This document shows, piece after piece, positions 16,899 through 26,759 of a stretch of 64,000 nucleotides of DNA. Position 1 is the stretch's first letter, and the number at the start of each line of letters is the position of its first letter. The stretch spans positions 1,876,311-1,940,310 of the forward strand of contig CP073759.1 in NCBI GenBank assembly GCA_018398995.1, in the 5' to 3' direction. Under the pieces are notes generated by a model. That model had not been told where the DNA came from and did no database searches. It was given only the letters and a program-made list of their open reading frames with translations. Both the position numbers and the translations under genes were made by a program. The stretch comes from Methylophilaceae bacterium (GTDB lineage Bacteria; Pseudomonadota; Gammaproteobacteria; Burkholderiales; Methylophilaceae).

Positions 16899-17447
16899 AT
16901 GATGGTCAAACACTTTTTTAAGCAATTATTTGTTGGTTTATTTTTAGTAGGAGTTAGCGCAATGGCGAACGCGAGTTGTAATGCACTATATGATCATCAG
17001 TTCACTACTTTAGAGGGTAAGGCTTTTAATTTGTGTGATTATAAAGACAAGCCTATCTTGGTGGTTAACACTGCGAGCAAATGTGGTTTTACCCCGCAGT
17101 TTGAGACGCTAGAAGGCATGTATGAGCAATACAAGGCTCAGGGCTTGCTGGTAATTGGTTTTCCATCGAATGATTTTATGCAGGAATTATCAGAAGATAA
17201 AAAAATTGGTGACTTTTGTAAAATGACCTACGGCGTTAAGTTTCCGATGATGTCTAAAAGTTCAGTGAGAGGCGATAATGTCAATCCGTTTTATAAGCAA
17301 TTGATTGATAAGACTGGCACTGCACCAAAGTGGAATTTTTATAAATATGTGATAGCACCAAACGGTGAAAAAGTGACGGCGTTTTCTAGTATGACTAAGC
17401 CTGATTCTGATAAGATATTAAGTGAAATTAAGCCTTACTTAAAATAA
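16899..17447 (+). CDS. Exported glutathione peroxidase-family thiol peroxidase
   Basis: A 182-residue GPx-family protein. The peroxidatic cysteine (Cys62) lies in NTASKCGFTPQFETLEGMY; the canonical FPCNQF block appears as FPSNDFMQE, so the usual resolving cysteine there is absent, and PKWNFYKY carries the active-site Trp. A signal peptide ends at about Ala25 (VSAMANA before SCN), which suggests a periplasmic enzyme reducing hydrogen peroxide or lipid peroxides. The ATG at 16899 follows GGGAG; an upstream TTG at 16887 is less likely. It is transcribed alone, with a terminator shared with ppsR. Confidence 0.88.
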   Translation: MMVKHFFKQLFVGLFLVGVSAMANASCNALYDHQFTTLEGKAFNLCDYKDKPILVVNTASKCGFTPQFETLEGMYEQYKAQGLLVIGFPSNDFMQELSEDKKIGDFCKMTYGVKFPMMSKSSVRGDNVNPFYKQLIDKTGTAPKWNFYKYVIAPNGEKVTAFSSMTKPDSDKILSEIKPYLK

Positions 17448-17457
17448 AGATACATAT

Positions 17458-17497
17458 AAACAAATGCATTAGTCATGTTTAATGCATTTGTTTTTTT
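17458..17497. terminator. Bidirectional terminator between glutathione peroxidase and ppsR
   Basis: ACAAATGCATTA pairs with TAATGCATTTGT across an 8-base loop, with T residues on the plus side and A residues on the other. The ppsR stop codon lies inside the hairpin, so both converging genes can use it. Confidence 0.8.
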
Positions 17498-18297
17498 GGC
17501 TGTTTAATCTTTTGCAAGATAATGGCAGATAACTCTTCAACGGAACGTGTTGTTGAATCTGCCCAGCTAATGCCATGATTGCGCATCATGTTTTCTGCAA
17601 TAGTGATTTCATTGCGACAATTTTCTAATGAAGCATAAAAGCTATTGGGACGACGCTGACTTCTGACCGAGTGCAACCGTTCTGGTTTAATCGATAGTCC
17701 GAATATTTTATCCATGTGTTTGAGCAATGAAGCGGGGAGTGTGCCGCGCTCAAAATCTTCAGGAATCAACGGATAATTGGCGGCTTTAATGCCAAATTGC
17801 ATCGCCAGATATAGACTGGTTGGGGTTTTGCCACAACGTGAAACGCCAACAAGAATGACCTGTGCTTGGTCAAGATTAACGTCGGTTTGACCATCATCAT
17901 GGTTAAGCGAAAAGTTAATCGCTTCTATTCGTTCATCATAACTATGTCCCATCACCCCGTGTGCAATGCCTGACCCAGTGAGCGGAGTTTCTTGAAGCTC
18001 TTCGCCTAATGGGTCAATAAACGTGGTGAATAAGTCAATATAGTATGCTTTTGTTTCTTTTAATTTTTGACGCAAAGTGACATCACCTAACGACATAATA
18101 ACAATTGGTAATGCTTCGTTAGATTGAGCTGCAGCCTTTACAGCCGCTTGTGCGGCTTCAATCTTTTCTAGGTTGTCAGTAAAAGGTAAACGAGAAATAG
18201 TAAATTCAGTGTTGGGAAAGTGCTCTAGCAGTTTACTCAGCGCACCAGCAGTGGTGCCAGTGCTATCTGAGATAATAAAGACTGAACGTTGATTCAT
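17479..18297 (-). CDS. ppsR: Phosphoenolpyruvate synthase regulatory protein (kinase/pyrophosphorylase, DUF299)
   Basis: This 272-residue bifunctional enzyme inactivates PEP synthase by ADP-dependent threonine phosphorylation and reactivates it by phosphate-dependent dephosphorylation. The P-loop-like GVSRCGKTPTS is at residues 151-161; the N-terminal FIISDSTGTTAGALSKLL is also typical. Target gene ppsA lies upstream on the same strand; the ppsR start is 21 bases after the ppsA stop, so they form an operon. PEP synthase control is relevant to C3 balance in RuMP-cycle methylotrophs. Confidence 0.93.
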   Translation of the reverse strand: MNQRSVFIISDSTGTTAGALSKLLEHFPNTEFTISRLPFTDNLEKIEAAQAAVKAAAQSNEALPIVIMSLGDVTLRQKLKETKAYYIDLFTTFIDPLGEELQETPLTGSGIAHGVMGHSYDERIEAINFSLNHDDGQTDVNLDQAQVILVGVSRCGKTPTSLYLAMQFGIKAANYPLIPEDFERGTLPASLLKHMDKIFGLSIKPERLHSVRSQRRPNSFYASLENCRNEITIAENMMRNHGISWADSTTRSVEELSAIILQKIKQPKKQMH

Positions 18298-18317
18298 TTA
18301 GTCGTTGCTTTTAAAGC

Positions 18318-20687
18318 TTATTTAGTCAAGCGTTGCCATGTAGCGACAACGGTATCTGGATTTAAGGAGATAGATTTGATGCCTTGTTTAATTAACCATT
18401 CAGCAAAATCTGGATGATCAGAAGGTCCTTGACCACAAATGCCGACGTATTTACCTTGTTTATTACAGGCGTTAATTGCCATTTTGAGTAGCTCTTTCAC
18501 AGCATCGTTACGCTCATCAAAGCCCGCCGCTAGGATGCCAGAGTCTCGATCCATGCCTAAACTCAATTGCGTTAAATCATTTGAGCCAATTGAGAATCCA
18601 TCAAAATATTCCAAGAATTGATCAGCAATTAACGCATTGGATGGAATTTCACACATCATAATGAGACGCAAGCTGTTGTCGCCGCGTTTTAGTCCATTCG
18701 CTGCCATAATTTCAGTGACTGCTTTTGCTTCATCTACCGTGCGCACAAATGGAATCATCAGCTCTACATTGGTAAAGCCCATTACATCACGAACATACTT
18801 CATTGCTTGGCACTCCATGTCGAAGCACTCTCTAAAGTCTTGATCAATATAGCGTGCAGCGCCACGGAAACCAATCATTGGATTTTCTTCATCTGGCTCG
18901 TAAATATCACCACCAATGAGTTTTTTATACTCATTTGATTTGAAGTCAGATGTACGCACAATCACTGGCTTAGGATAGAAAGCAGCGGCAATCGTTGCTA
19001 CACCTTCTGCAATTTTATCGATATAAAATTGTTTTGGGCTAGCGTAACCGCGCGCTCTACTCTTAATTTTTGCTTGAATAGCAGTTGGCATGGCATCAAT
19101 ATTAAGAATCGCTTTTGGATGAATGCCAATCATATTATTGATAACAAACTCTAAACGCGCTAGACCAACACCATCGTTAGGTGTTTGTGCAAAGCTGAAT
19201 GCCATATCCGGACTACCAACATTCATCATAATTTTGCAAGGTGGTGTTGACAGTGGCTCATTTTCTTCGGTAGTGACTTTATATTCCATTTCGCCGTGAT
19301 AGACAAAGCCTGTTTCACCTTCGGCGCAGGAGACTGTTACCACTTCACCTTCGCGTAGTAAATCTGTCGCATCGACAGAGCCAACAATGGCAGGAATACC
19401 AAGCTCGCGTGCGATGATGGCAGCATGACAAGTACGTCCACCACGATTGGTCACTAAAGCGCTTGCACGCTTCATAACGGGCTCCCAGTTTGGGTCAGTC
19501 ATGTCAGCAACCAATACATCGCCGGGTTGCACTTCATGCATTTCAGCAGGGTCTAAAACAATGCGTACAGGACCCACGCCCACTTTTTGCGTTACGGCAC
19601 GACCAACAACCAAAGGTTTATTTTCATGTTTTTTTAATGTAAAGGTTTCGGTTACATTGTTTTTTGCTTCTTGTGATTTAACGGTTTCAGGACGCGCTTG
19701 CAAAATGTAGAGTTTATTGTCTAATCCATTTTTACCCCACTCAATATCCATAGGACAACCATAATGGTTTTCAATCGTCATGGCATAAGTGGCTAATTCT
19801 AAGATATCTTCATTCGTTAAAGAGAAGCGCTCAGCTTCTACTTTATCCACTTCAACGGTATTGGTTGATTTGCCTGCCTGCGTTGCATCTGAAAATACCA
19901 TTTTGATTAGTTTGGAACCAATAGTACGACGCACTATGGCAGGTTTTCCCTGCGCTAACAAAGGTTTATGTACATAAAACTCATCTGGGTTCACTGCGCC
20001 TTGTACGACGGTTTCGCCCAAACCGTAAGAAGAGGTAATAAATACGACATCTTTAAAACCAGACTCGGTATCAATAGAAAACATGACCCCTGCACAACCA
20101 ATATCAGAACGTACCATTTGTTGGATACCTGCTGATAGCGCAACGTCAGCATGGACAAAGCCTTTGTGCACGCGATATGAAATTGCACGATCATTATATA
20201 AAGAAGCAAATACTTCTTTAATCGCATGATTAATGTGGTCTAAACCATGAATATTTAAGAAGCTTTCTTGTTGGCCAGCAAATGAAGCATCAGGTAAATC
20301 TTCTGCTGTTGCAGATGAGCGAACGGCAAAGGTGGTACCTTCTGCTGAGCGTTCAATTAAACGCTTATATTCTGTTGCTATGGCTTCATTAAGGGCTGCT
20401 GGAAACTCTGCTTGCATAATCCAGTTGCGAATTTTTTCACCGCAGATTGCCAATGCCTGTGTATCATCGGCATTGAGGGCATCTAACTCAGCATTGATTT
20501 TTGCATCTAAACCATTTTGTGCTAAAAACTCTCGATAAGCATCTGCTGTGGTAGCAAAACCAGTTGGAACACGTACACCCTTTGCACTTAATTGAGAAAT
20601 CATTTCACCTAATGATGCATTTTTTCCGCCAACTGAGGGCACATCGGTATTACGAAGGTTTTCAAATGGAATGACATAGCTAGACAT
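18318..20687 (-). CDS. ppsA: Phosphoenolpyruvate synthase
   Basis: PpsA converts pyruvate and ATP to PEP, AMP and phosphate. The 789-residue protein shows the order expected: N-terminal ATP-grasp nucleotide-binding domain ([14 protein letters not shown] at 20-33, [21 protein letters not shown] near 120-140), the swivelling phosphohistidine domain with [20 protein letters not shown] (His near 420, target Thr nearby), and a C-terminal TIM barrel with the catalytic Cys in [16 protein letters not shown] sequence near 755. It needs ppsR for regulation. Divergent from the mptG operon; about 200 bases separate them. Confidence 0.96.
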   Translation of the reverse strand: MSSYVIPFENLRNTDVPSVGGKNASLGEMISQLSAKGVRVPTGFATTADAYREFLAQNGLDAKINAELDALNADDTQALAICGEKIRNWIMQAEFPAALNEAIATEYKRLIERSAEGTTFAVRSSATAEDLPDASFAGQQESFLNIHGLDHINHAIKEVFASLYNDRAISYRVHKGFVHADVALSAGIQQMVRSDIGCAGVMFSIDTESGFKDVVFITSSYGLGETVVQGAVNPDEFYVHKPLLAQGKPAIVRRTIGSKLIKMVFSDATQAGKSTNTVEVDKVEAERFSLTNEDILELATYAMTIENHYGCPMDIEWGKNGLDNKLYILQARPETVKSQEAKNNVTETFTLKKHENKPLVVGRAVTQKVGVGPVRIVLDPAEMHEVQPGDVLVADMTDPNWEPVMKRASALVTNRGGRTCHAAIIARELGIPAIVGSVDATDLLREGEVVTVSCAEGETGFVYHGEMEYKVTTEENEPLSTPPCKIMMNVGSPDMAFSFAQTPNDGVGLARLEFVINNMIGIHPKAILNIDAMPTAIQAKIKSRARGYASPKQFYIDKIAEGVATIAAAFYPKPVIVRTSDFKSNEYKKLIGGDIYEPDEENPMIGFRGAARYIDQDFRECFDMECQAMKYVRDVMGFTNVELMIPFVRTVDEAKAVTEIMAANGLKRGDNSLRLIMMCEIPSNALIADQFLEYFDGFSIGSNDLTQLSLGMDRDSGILAAGFDERNDAVKELLKMAINACNKQGKYVGICGQGPSDHPDFAEWLIKQGIKSISLNPDTVVATWQRLTK

Positions 20688-20848
20688 ACAGGACCTTTAA
20701 AGTTTTGATATTCATGAAATTATTATGGGAATGGTTATATTTTGTTACAACTTATTCAATCATTATTTGCAGACTAAATTCATTATGCCAAATTCACGTA
20801 GGCATGTCACGCTTGAATAATAGCCTTTTGCGACGATAAACAAGCCTA

Positions 20849-20854
20849 TATAAT
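20849..20854 (+). promoter_or_regulatory. Possible -10 element of the mptG-mtdB-mch operon
   Basis: TATAAT at 20849-20854, with TTGCGA at 20828-20833 as the nearest -35-like hexamer (15-base spacer, shorter than ideal). It lies about 40 bases before mptG. Confidence 0.4.
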
Positions 20855-20894
20855 AAAAAATTATGTTGCTAATTAATAAACCAAATAACAAACA

Positions 20895-21881
20895 ATGAAT
20901 AAATCAGATACTAGCCAACATGTTGTTGTGAACGCTTTCGCAAGACTGCATATGGGTTTTTTGGATCTTAATGGTGCACAAGGTAGGCGATTTGGTAGTT
21001 TGGGTGTTGGTTTAGATGCGCCCGATACATTGATTGAGCTGGCAGTTGGCGATAATGTGTTTGATGTGGCAGAAACTGACAACATTAAGCAAAGTAAGCT
21101 ATTAATTTTGCAACATGCCAATGTTCAATCTGCCATCAGCATAAAAGTACACCGAGAAATCCCTCGTCACTTTGGATTGGGCTCTGGCACGCAAATGGCA
21201 TTGGCTATTGGTATGGGCATTAGTCGTTTACTTAATCTAAATTTGGCATTGACTGATATTGCGCGCATTACTAAACGAGGCATGCGTTCAGGAATTGGCA
21301 TCGGCACTTTTGCCAAGGGAGGGTTGGTTTTAGATGGTGGCAGAGGGGCGAATACGATTGTTCCGCCAATACTGACGCAATTCCCATTTCCAGAGCAGTG
21401 GCGTATCCTTTTAATTTTTGACCATCATTTTGTAGGTGTGCACGGCAATGAAGAAATACAAGCATTTGCGCGTTTGAAAGACGTGGATTTGGCGCAGACA
21501 CAGGCTTTAAATCATCAAATGCTTATGCGCGGATTACCAGCAGTACAAGAAGGCGATTTGCAGGTATTTGGTGAGGTGGTTGCTAGGTTACAAGCGTATA
21601 CAGGTGATTACTTTGCGCCTGCTCAAGGTGGTGGGCGCTATGCAAGCAAGTCTGTTGCAGAAGTTTTGGGCTATTTAACTCACTGCGGTGTGAAATGCGT
21701 TGGTCAAAGCTCTTGGGGGCCAACAGGGTTTGCCATTTTTCAAAGTGAAGCAGTAGCTACACAGTATTTGGCACAATTGAAATCTACTTTCAAGCAACCA
21801 GAGTTGAGCTGGTTGTTGTGTAAAGCATCCAATGTTGGGGCAACAGTTAATGCTGAAATTAAACCTAAAATCAATGGTTAA
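20895..21881 (+). CDS. mptG: Beta-ribofuranosylaminobenzene 5'-phosphate synthase (MptG)
   Basis: This GHMP-kinase-fold enzyme (328 residues) joins a pABA-type aromatic acid to PRPP, the first step that commits to the methanopterin side chain. The GHMP glycine-rich loop is PRHFGLGSGTQMALAIG near residues 92-110, and ARLHMGFLDLNG at 16-27 is the family's N-terminal signature. ATG at 20895. First gene of the operon mptG-mtdB-ATP-grasp-mch-RimK-like-CitG-like. PabB, encoded at 32680, would provide the aromatic precursor. Confidence 0.92.
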   Translation: MNKSDTSQHVVVNAFARLHMGFLDLNGAQGRRFGSLGVGLDAPDTLIELAVGDNVFDVAETDNIKQSKLLILQHANVQSAISIKVHREIPRHFGLGSGTQMALAIGMGISRLLNLNLALTDIARITKRGMRSGIGIGTFAKGGLVLDGGRGANTIVPPILTQFPFPEQWRILLIFDHHFVGVHGNEEIQAFARLKDVDLAQTQALNHQMLMRGLPAVQEGDLQVFGEVVARLQAYTGDYFAPAQGGGRYASKSVAEVLGYLTHCGVKCVGQSSWGPTGFAIFQSEAVATQYLAQLKSTFKQPELSWLLCKASNVGATVNAEIKPKING

Positions 21882-21958
21882 TCGTGAGATTGAATAATAA
21901 GAGTTGGCGTTAGAGTGATTGATATGTATAGAATAATCATGAAAGACAAGGAATAAAT

Positions 21959-22852
21959 ATGGAAAAAGTGTCGATATTGCATCTCATTACAGCGGCAAGT
22001 AATGCGAGTCCGTTTGACGTCAATATGGCGTTTGATGCAGGCTTTGATAAGGTCATGCCGTATACGTCAGTCTCGCTAGATGAAATATCTGCATTAACAC
22101 AAGACGCTATTTTTTCACGTAGTCCAAGTGGCGTAAAGCGTGAGGCGATCTTTTTTGGTGGACGCGACGTGGGTCTTGCTGTCGACATGCAAAATGCGGC
22201 TAAAGCTGCTATGTTTGCCCCATTTGCTGTTTCTACAATGACCGATCCTTCGGGCTCGTTTACAACAAGCGGTGCTTTACTCGCAAAAATTAGTCAACAT
22301 TTAGCACCTTCACATGATGCATTGGCAAAACAAAGTATTGCTATTTTTGGAGCAAGTGGCACGGTTGGTTCAACTTCTGCTTTAATTGCCGCTGCCCAGG
22401 GCGCTACTGTCAAGTTGGTTGCGCATGCAAGCTTGAGTGAAATGCAAAGTCATGCCGATAAATTACAGAAAAAATATGGATATACGTTTGAAGTTGTTGA
22501 TGGCGCTAGTGATGCAGCTAAAATGAGTGTACTGAATTCGGTCACTGTAGCTATTACTGCAGCGCCCGTTGGGGTGCGGGTATTAGAAATGAAGCATTAT
22601 ATTGAGTCTCAGTCACTTAAAGTGATGGCTGATGTCAATGCGGTATCGCCTGCTGGTATTGAGGGTGTTGATGCCCAATGTGATGGTGCAAAGTTAGGTA
22701 AAACAGATATCGTGGGTGTCGGTGCATTGGCCATTGGTCAATTGAAATATGTGACACAACAGAAGTTATTGCAGCAAATGTTACAGGGAGACAAACCTGT
22801 GCATTTAGACTATAACCACGCTTTTAATATCGCGTGTGTCCACAGTCAATAA
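21959..22852 (+). CDS. mtdB: NAD(P)-dependent methylene-tetrahydromethanopterin dehydrogenase MtdB
   Basis: MtdB oxidises methylene-H4MPT to methenyl-H4MPT in formaldehyde oxidation. The 297-residue protein starts with the substrate-binding half (ILHLITAASNASPFDVNMA) and has a dinucleotide-binding loop FGASGTVGSTSALIAAAQG near residues 131-149. ATG follows AAGGAATAAAT. The 3' end overlaps the next gene by 17 bases, and mch is two genes downstream. Cofactor preference (NAD versus NADP; MtdB versus MtdC) cannot be read with certainty. Confidence 0.92.
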   Translation: MEKVSILHLITAASNASPFDVNMAFDAGFDKVMPYTSVSLDEISALTQDAIFSRSPSGVKREAIFFGGRDVGLAVDMQNAAKAAMFAPFAVSTMTDPSGSFTTSGALLAKISQHLAPSHDALAKQSIAIFGASGTVGSTSALIAAAQGATVKLVAHASLSEMQSHADKLQKKYGYTFEVVDGASDAAKMSVLNSVTVAITAAPVGVRVLEMKHYIESQSLKVMADVNAVSPAGIEGVDAQCDGAKLGKTDIVGVGALAIGQLKYVTQQKLLQQMLQGDKPVHLDYNHAFNIACVHSQ

Positions 22853-23975
22853 GTCAAAGTTGATTATTGCTGCTATTGCCTGTCGACCTTATGTCGAAGC
22901 AGCAATAGCAAGCGGTTATAGTGTCGTTGCCATAGATGCGTTTGCCGATATTGAAGTGAGTGAATGGGCTGAAAGTTATTACCAGATTGATTTATGTGAT
23001 GGGCAATTAAATATGACTCAGCTCATGCATCTATTAAATACGTTAGATTTGCATCAATGTGTTGGTTTTTGTTATGGTGCTGGTTTTGAAAAACAGCCTG
23101 CTATCTTATCTAAAATTAATGCATTGTTGCCTGTTATCGGCAATCTGGAGCAGGCAGTTAGTCGCTGTAAAACGCCAAAGTATTTCTTTGACTTATGCGA
23201 ACAACTGCAATTGCCTTATCCTAGTGTGAGGTTCGATCCGCCATTAAGCACTGCGGGGTGGTTGCGTAAAGAGATTGGTGCTAGCGGTGGCAGCCATGTC
23301 AAGCCATTAGATAGTGCGAAAATGAATGCTGAACAAACGCTAGAGAATGAGGCTATTTATTATCAACAGTTTCAACAAGGCATGCCTGTTTCTTGTTTGT
23401 TTATTGCAAACAACCATGATAACCAAGCGCATCCTGTCCAAATAATTGGTTTTAATGAGCAGTTTCTTCAACCTTGTCATGATGCGCCGTTTCGTTACGG
23501 CGGGGCAGTGAGTCATATAAAGATAAGTGAGCTGGCAAAAGTACGCTTGACAGAATATATTAGTCAGCTGTCACAAGCTATCGGCTTGGTTGGATTAAAT
23601 AGTTGCGATGTGATTTGTGATGAAGATGATGTTTACGTATTAGAAATCAATCCCCGTTTGAGTGCAACAATGGGTTTATATGCAAATAATCGATTATTCG
23701 AACAACATCTTGCAGCAGTCGAGGGTAAAGCGATTGAATATGGTCAAGTTTGTAAAAAAAGCCGTGCATTTCAAATTATTTATGCTGAATGTGCGGTGGC
23801 TATACAAGCCGATACAGTGTGGCCTGATTGGGTCGCAGATCGATCGCGATCTGGCAGTTTGATAGAGACGGGTATGCCAATATGCACTGTTATCGCGCAG
23901 GCTGAAACGGCAGATCAGGCAATCATGCTTGTCAATGAAAGAGCGGCTACAATACGCCGTCAATTTTTAAATTAA
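22836..23975 (+). CDS. ATP-grasp family protein linked to H4MPT genes
   Basis: A 379-residue carboxylate-amine ligase of the ATP-grasp superfamily. An N-terminal pre-ATP-grasp domain (LIIAAIACRPYVEAAIASGY) is followed by the ATP lid region (WLRKEIGASGGSHVKPL near 145-161) and the magnesium-binding end VLEINPRLSATMG near 270. The GTG start at 22836 overlaps mtdB by 17 bases; a TTG at 22860 is the alternative. It is one of the orphan ATP-grasp genes of methylotroph methanopterin islands. It probably ligates an amino acid during cofactor synthesis; the substrates are unknown. Confidence 0.8.
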   Translation: MSTVNKSKLIIAAIACRPYVEAAIASGYSVVAIDAFADIEVSEWAESYYQIDLCDGQLNMTQLMHLLNTLDLHQCVGFCYGAGFEKQPAILSKINALLPVIGNLEQAVSRCKTPKYFFDLCEQLQLPYPSVRFDPPLSTAGWLRKEIGASGGSHVKPLDSAKMNAEQTLENEAIYYQQFQQGMPVSCLFIANNHDNQAHPVQIIGFNEQFLQPCHDAPFRYGGAVSHIKISELAKVRLTEYISQLSQAIGLVGLNSCDVICDEDDVYVLEINPRLSATMGLYANNRLFEQHLAAVEGKAIEYGQVCKKSRAFQIIYAECAVAIQADTVWPDWVADRSRSGSLIETGMPICTVIAQAETADQAIMLVNERAATIRRQFLN

Positions 23976-23991
23976 GGTAAGTGGAAAAACC

Positions 23992-24957
23992 ATGAATGCT
24001 AAAAATGATAGTAACCTCAGTATTAATCAGCGCACGAATCCACTGGTAAAAGATTTATTGAGCAATGCAAGTGCATTGAATTTATTGGTCTCAGCGCATG
24101 ATTCTGGAGCAATGATTGTTGATGCAGGCATTAATGCGATAGGTGGTTTGGAGGCTGGTCGACGTATTGCTGAGATTTGTATGGGTGGTTTGGGTTTCGT
24201 ATCTTTACAAAATGATAGTCAATTTAAAAATTGGCCTTTGAGTGTCAAAGTGCATGCCAAAAGCCCAATCATTGCTTGCTTAGGTAGTCAATATGCAGGT
24301 TGGGCATTGTCACATGAAAAATTTTTCTCATTGGGTAGTGGGCCGGCGCGTGCGATTGCCCAGCGCGAAGATATTTTTAAAGAACTGGCTTATAAAGACC
24401 AAAGTTCACATACGACTTTAGTGTTGGAGACGGGTCAAGTACCGCCCCTAGAGGTAATTGAAAAGGTATCGAATGATACGGGTATTCCAGCGTCAAACTT
24501 AACTTTTATTCTCACACCAACCAGTAGTTTGGCGGGTACTGTGCAAATTACTGCACGTGTATTAGAGGTTGCACTACATAAATTACACGCAGTACAGTTT
24601 CCGCTAGAGCATGTTGTTGATGGGTATGGTGTTGCCCCAATTCCTGCGCCATCACCAGATTTTCTCACTGGTATGGGCAGAACGAATGATGCTATTTTAT
24701 TTGGTGGCTTTGTACATTTGTATGTCAGCTGTGAAGATGATGCGGCGGCTGCGCTTGCGCAAGCGATGCCAAGTAGCGCTTCTAAAGATTATGGGCGACC
24801 ATTTGCTGAAATTTTTAAGGCGGTAAATATGGATTTCTATCAAATTGATCCCTTGCTTTTTTCGCCAGCTAAAGTGACTGTGACCAACGTAAAAACTGGC
24901 AAAAGTTTTTTTGCGGGGGCGTTTAATGAGGCACTTCTAGAACAATCGTTCAACTAA
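23992..24957 (+). CDS. mch: Methenyltetrahydromethanopterin cyclohydrolase
   Basis: Mch hydrolyses methenyl-H4MPT to formyl-H4MPT, following MtdB and preceding the Fhc complex. The 321-residue protein has the family landmarks VDAGINAIGGLEAGRRIAEICMGG near residues 40-65, GSQYAGWAL near 98, and GSGPARAIAQREDIF near 118. It lies 16 bases after the ATP-grasp gene and is followed by the RimK-like and CitG-like genes (orf5 and orf7 positions), the same order as in Methylobacterium. Confidence 0.95.
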   Translation: MNAKNDSNLSINQRTNPLVKDLLSNASALNLLVSAHDSGAMIVDAGINAIGGLEAGRRIAEICMGGLGFVSLQNDSQFKNWPLSVKVHAKSPIIACLGSQYAGWALSHEKFFSLGSGPARAIAQREDIFKELAYKDQSSHTTLVLETGQVPPLEVIEKVSNDTGIPASNLTFILTPTSSLAGTVQITARVLEVALHKLHAVQFPLEHVVDGYGVAPIPAPSPDFLTGMGRTNDAILFGGFVHLYVSCEDDAAAALAQAMPSSASKDYGRPFAEIFKAVNMDFYQIDPLLFSPAKVTVTNVKTGKSFFAGAFNEALLEQSFN

Positions 24958-25010
24958 TTATCCGATATACAATCATACTTAATTAGACATACCGAGTGAT
25001 TTCTGAATAA

Positions 25011-25898
25011 ATGAGAGTGCCTATTATTACCGATGAGGCCGCACAAGCTGGTGGCTGGCACGGCGTCGCGTTGCAGCAAGCATTTCAAATAAGAGGAATT
25101 GAAGTTGTATTTGTTGAGCTACAAAATTGTGTGATTGATTTATCAGGCGAACAGCCGGTAATTAATATGCCCGGCTTTGACACATTACCCAAGGTTGCAT
25201 TTATCCGAGGTATTGCTGCTGGCACCTTACAGCAAGTCATTACGCGGCTAAACATGTTGCATATACTTCGCATGCGGGGTGTTAAAGTGTATAACGATGC
25301 TAGAGCAATCGAGCGCACTGTCGATAAAGGGATGACTAGCTTTTTGTTAAAACATCACCATGTACCAACGCCTGCCACTTGGGTGTGTGAATCTCGGCAT
25401 ATAGCACATCAAATTATGGCAGAGCAACTTGCAAAACAAAGCAAACTAGTGATTAAGCCGTTGTTTGGCTCACAAGGGCAGGGCGTGCGACTGATTAATA
25501 AACAAAGTAAACCGATTATGCCAAAAGATATGTTTGTTGATGGTATATATTATTTACAAACTTATATTGACTCTGGCGATACTCATCATGATTTTAGAGT
25601 GTTTGTGGTGAATAATCTGGCGATTGCAACCATGCGCCGTAGTGGTGCTGGGTGGTTGAATAATGTCGCGCAAGGGGCAAATTGTTTAGCGGCGCAAGAT
25701 GGTAAGATTGAAGCATTGGCGATTCAAGCGGCAAAAGCAGTCGATATTGATTATTGTGGTGTTGATATCATGCGTGACAAACAGGGGCAATTATGGGTGC
25801 TTGAGGTGAATAGCATCCCTGCTTGGCGTGGTTTGCAAGGGGTAGTTAATGTGAATATTGCACAAACCTTAGTAGATGATTTGCTGACTAAAATTTAA
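25011..25898 (+). CDS. RimK-like ATP-grasp ligase linked to H4MPT genes (orf5 family)
   Basis: A 295-residue RimK-type ATP-grasp protein. It has the ATP-binding lysine and loop VIKPLFGSQGQGVRLI near residue 147-162 and the metal/ATP end VDIMRDKQGQLWVLEVNSIPAWRGLQG near 250-280. RimK relatives add glutamate to cofactors (MptN and CofF in archaea), so glutamyl addition to H4MPT or to a polyglutamyl methylofuran is a fair inference. It matches orf5 next to mch. ATG start 53 bases after mch; the CitG-like gene follows after 12 bases. Confidence 0.85.
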   Translation: MRVPIITDEAAQAGGWHGVALQQAFQIRGIEVVFVELQNCVIDLSGEQPVINMPGFDTLPKVAFIRGIAAGTLQQVITRLNMLHILRMRGVKVYNDARAIERTVDKGMTSFLLKHHHVPTPATWVCESRHIAHQIMAEQLAKQSKLVIKPLFGSQGQGVRLINKQSKPIMPKDMFVDGIYYLQTYIDSGDTHHDFRVFVVNNLAIATMRRSGAGWLNNVAQGANCLAAQDGKIEALAIQAAKAVDIDYCGVDIMRDKQGQLWVLEVNSIPAWRGLQGVVNVNIAQTLVDDLLTKI

Positions 25899-25910
25899 TA
25901 GATGTATTAA

Positions 25911-26759
25911 ATGTCAAATCAACCCTTAATCGTTTTATCTGAACGGCTTGCTCAAGCCTATCAACGTGCTTGCTTAGCGGAAATTGAAGCACTAAAACCT
26001 GGCAATGTGCATATTTTTGCTGATGGACATGGCATGCGAGTGCAAGATTTTATAAGCAGTGCAGAAGCTTCGTCATCTGTTATCGCACAATCTGAGTTGG
26101 CTTTGGGCGAGCGTATTTATCGCAGTGTGGAGGCGACATGGACAGCCGTTAATTGTAATACCAACCTTGGGATTATCTTGCTTTGCGCACCGATTATTCA
26201 GGCTGCGTTAATGCCAAATGCCAATAATTTGCGTAATCAATTAGCAGCTGTAATGGCTAATACTACATATGCAGATGCTACATGGTTGTTTAAAGCAATT
26301 CAGAAGGCCAATCCAGCCGGGTTGGGGCGTGCCAACAAGCACGATATCAACCATGCCGTCGATTGTAACTTACAGCAAGCGATGAGCGCTGCTGCCCAAA
26401 AAGATTTGATTGCTCAGCAATACGCTAATGGTTTTTGGCATATATTTGAGCAAGGGTTGCCTTGTTTTGAAGCGGCATTATTACGTTGGCAACGACCCGC
26501 TTGGGCAGTCACGGCACTCTATCTATTTTGGTTAAGCCATTACCCTGATAGCCACATTGCGAGAAAATATGGGCTAGCAGTGGCACAAAAAATTCAAGAT
26601 GAAGCGCTAGAGCATCACCATGCATTTCAGGTCTTAGACAATCCTAAGCATTACTTAACACCGTTGTTGACATTTGATGCATCGCTTAAATCACGGGCTA
26701 TTAATCCTGGCACTAGCGCAGATTTAACGGTCGCGACACTTTTGTTGCATGGTATTTAA
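25911..26759 (+). CDS. Triphosphoribosyl-dephospho-CoA synthase-like protein (orf7 family)
   Basis: A 282-residue CitG/MdcB-family protein: ACLAEIEALKPGNVHIFADGH near residues 20-42, EASSSVIAQ, and CNTNLGIILLCAPI near 83-96 with the conserved NLG that in CitG binds the nucleotide. CitG makes the citrate-lyase prosthetic group, but no citrate or malonate genes are here, and the gene holds the orf7 position after mch in methylotroph islands. A phosphoribosyl-transfer role in H4MPT side-chain assembly is plausible, not proven. Last gene of this operon. Confidence 0.85.
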   Translation: MSNQPLIVLSERLAQAYQRACLAEIEALKPGNVHIFADGHGMRVQDFISSAEASSSVIAQSELALGERIYRSVEATWTAVNCNTNLGIILLCAPIIQAALMPNANNLRNQLAAVMANTTYADATWLFKAIQKANPAGLGRANKHDINHAVDCNLQQAMSAAAQKDLIAQQYANGFWHIFEQGLPCFEAALLRWQRPAWAVTALYLFWLSHYPDSHIARKYGLAVAQKIQDEALEHHHAFQVLDNPKHYLTPLLTFDASLKSRAINPGTSADLTVATLLLHGI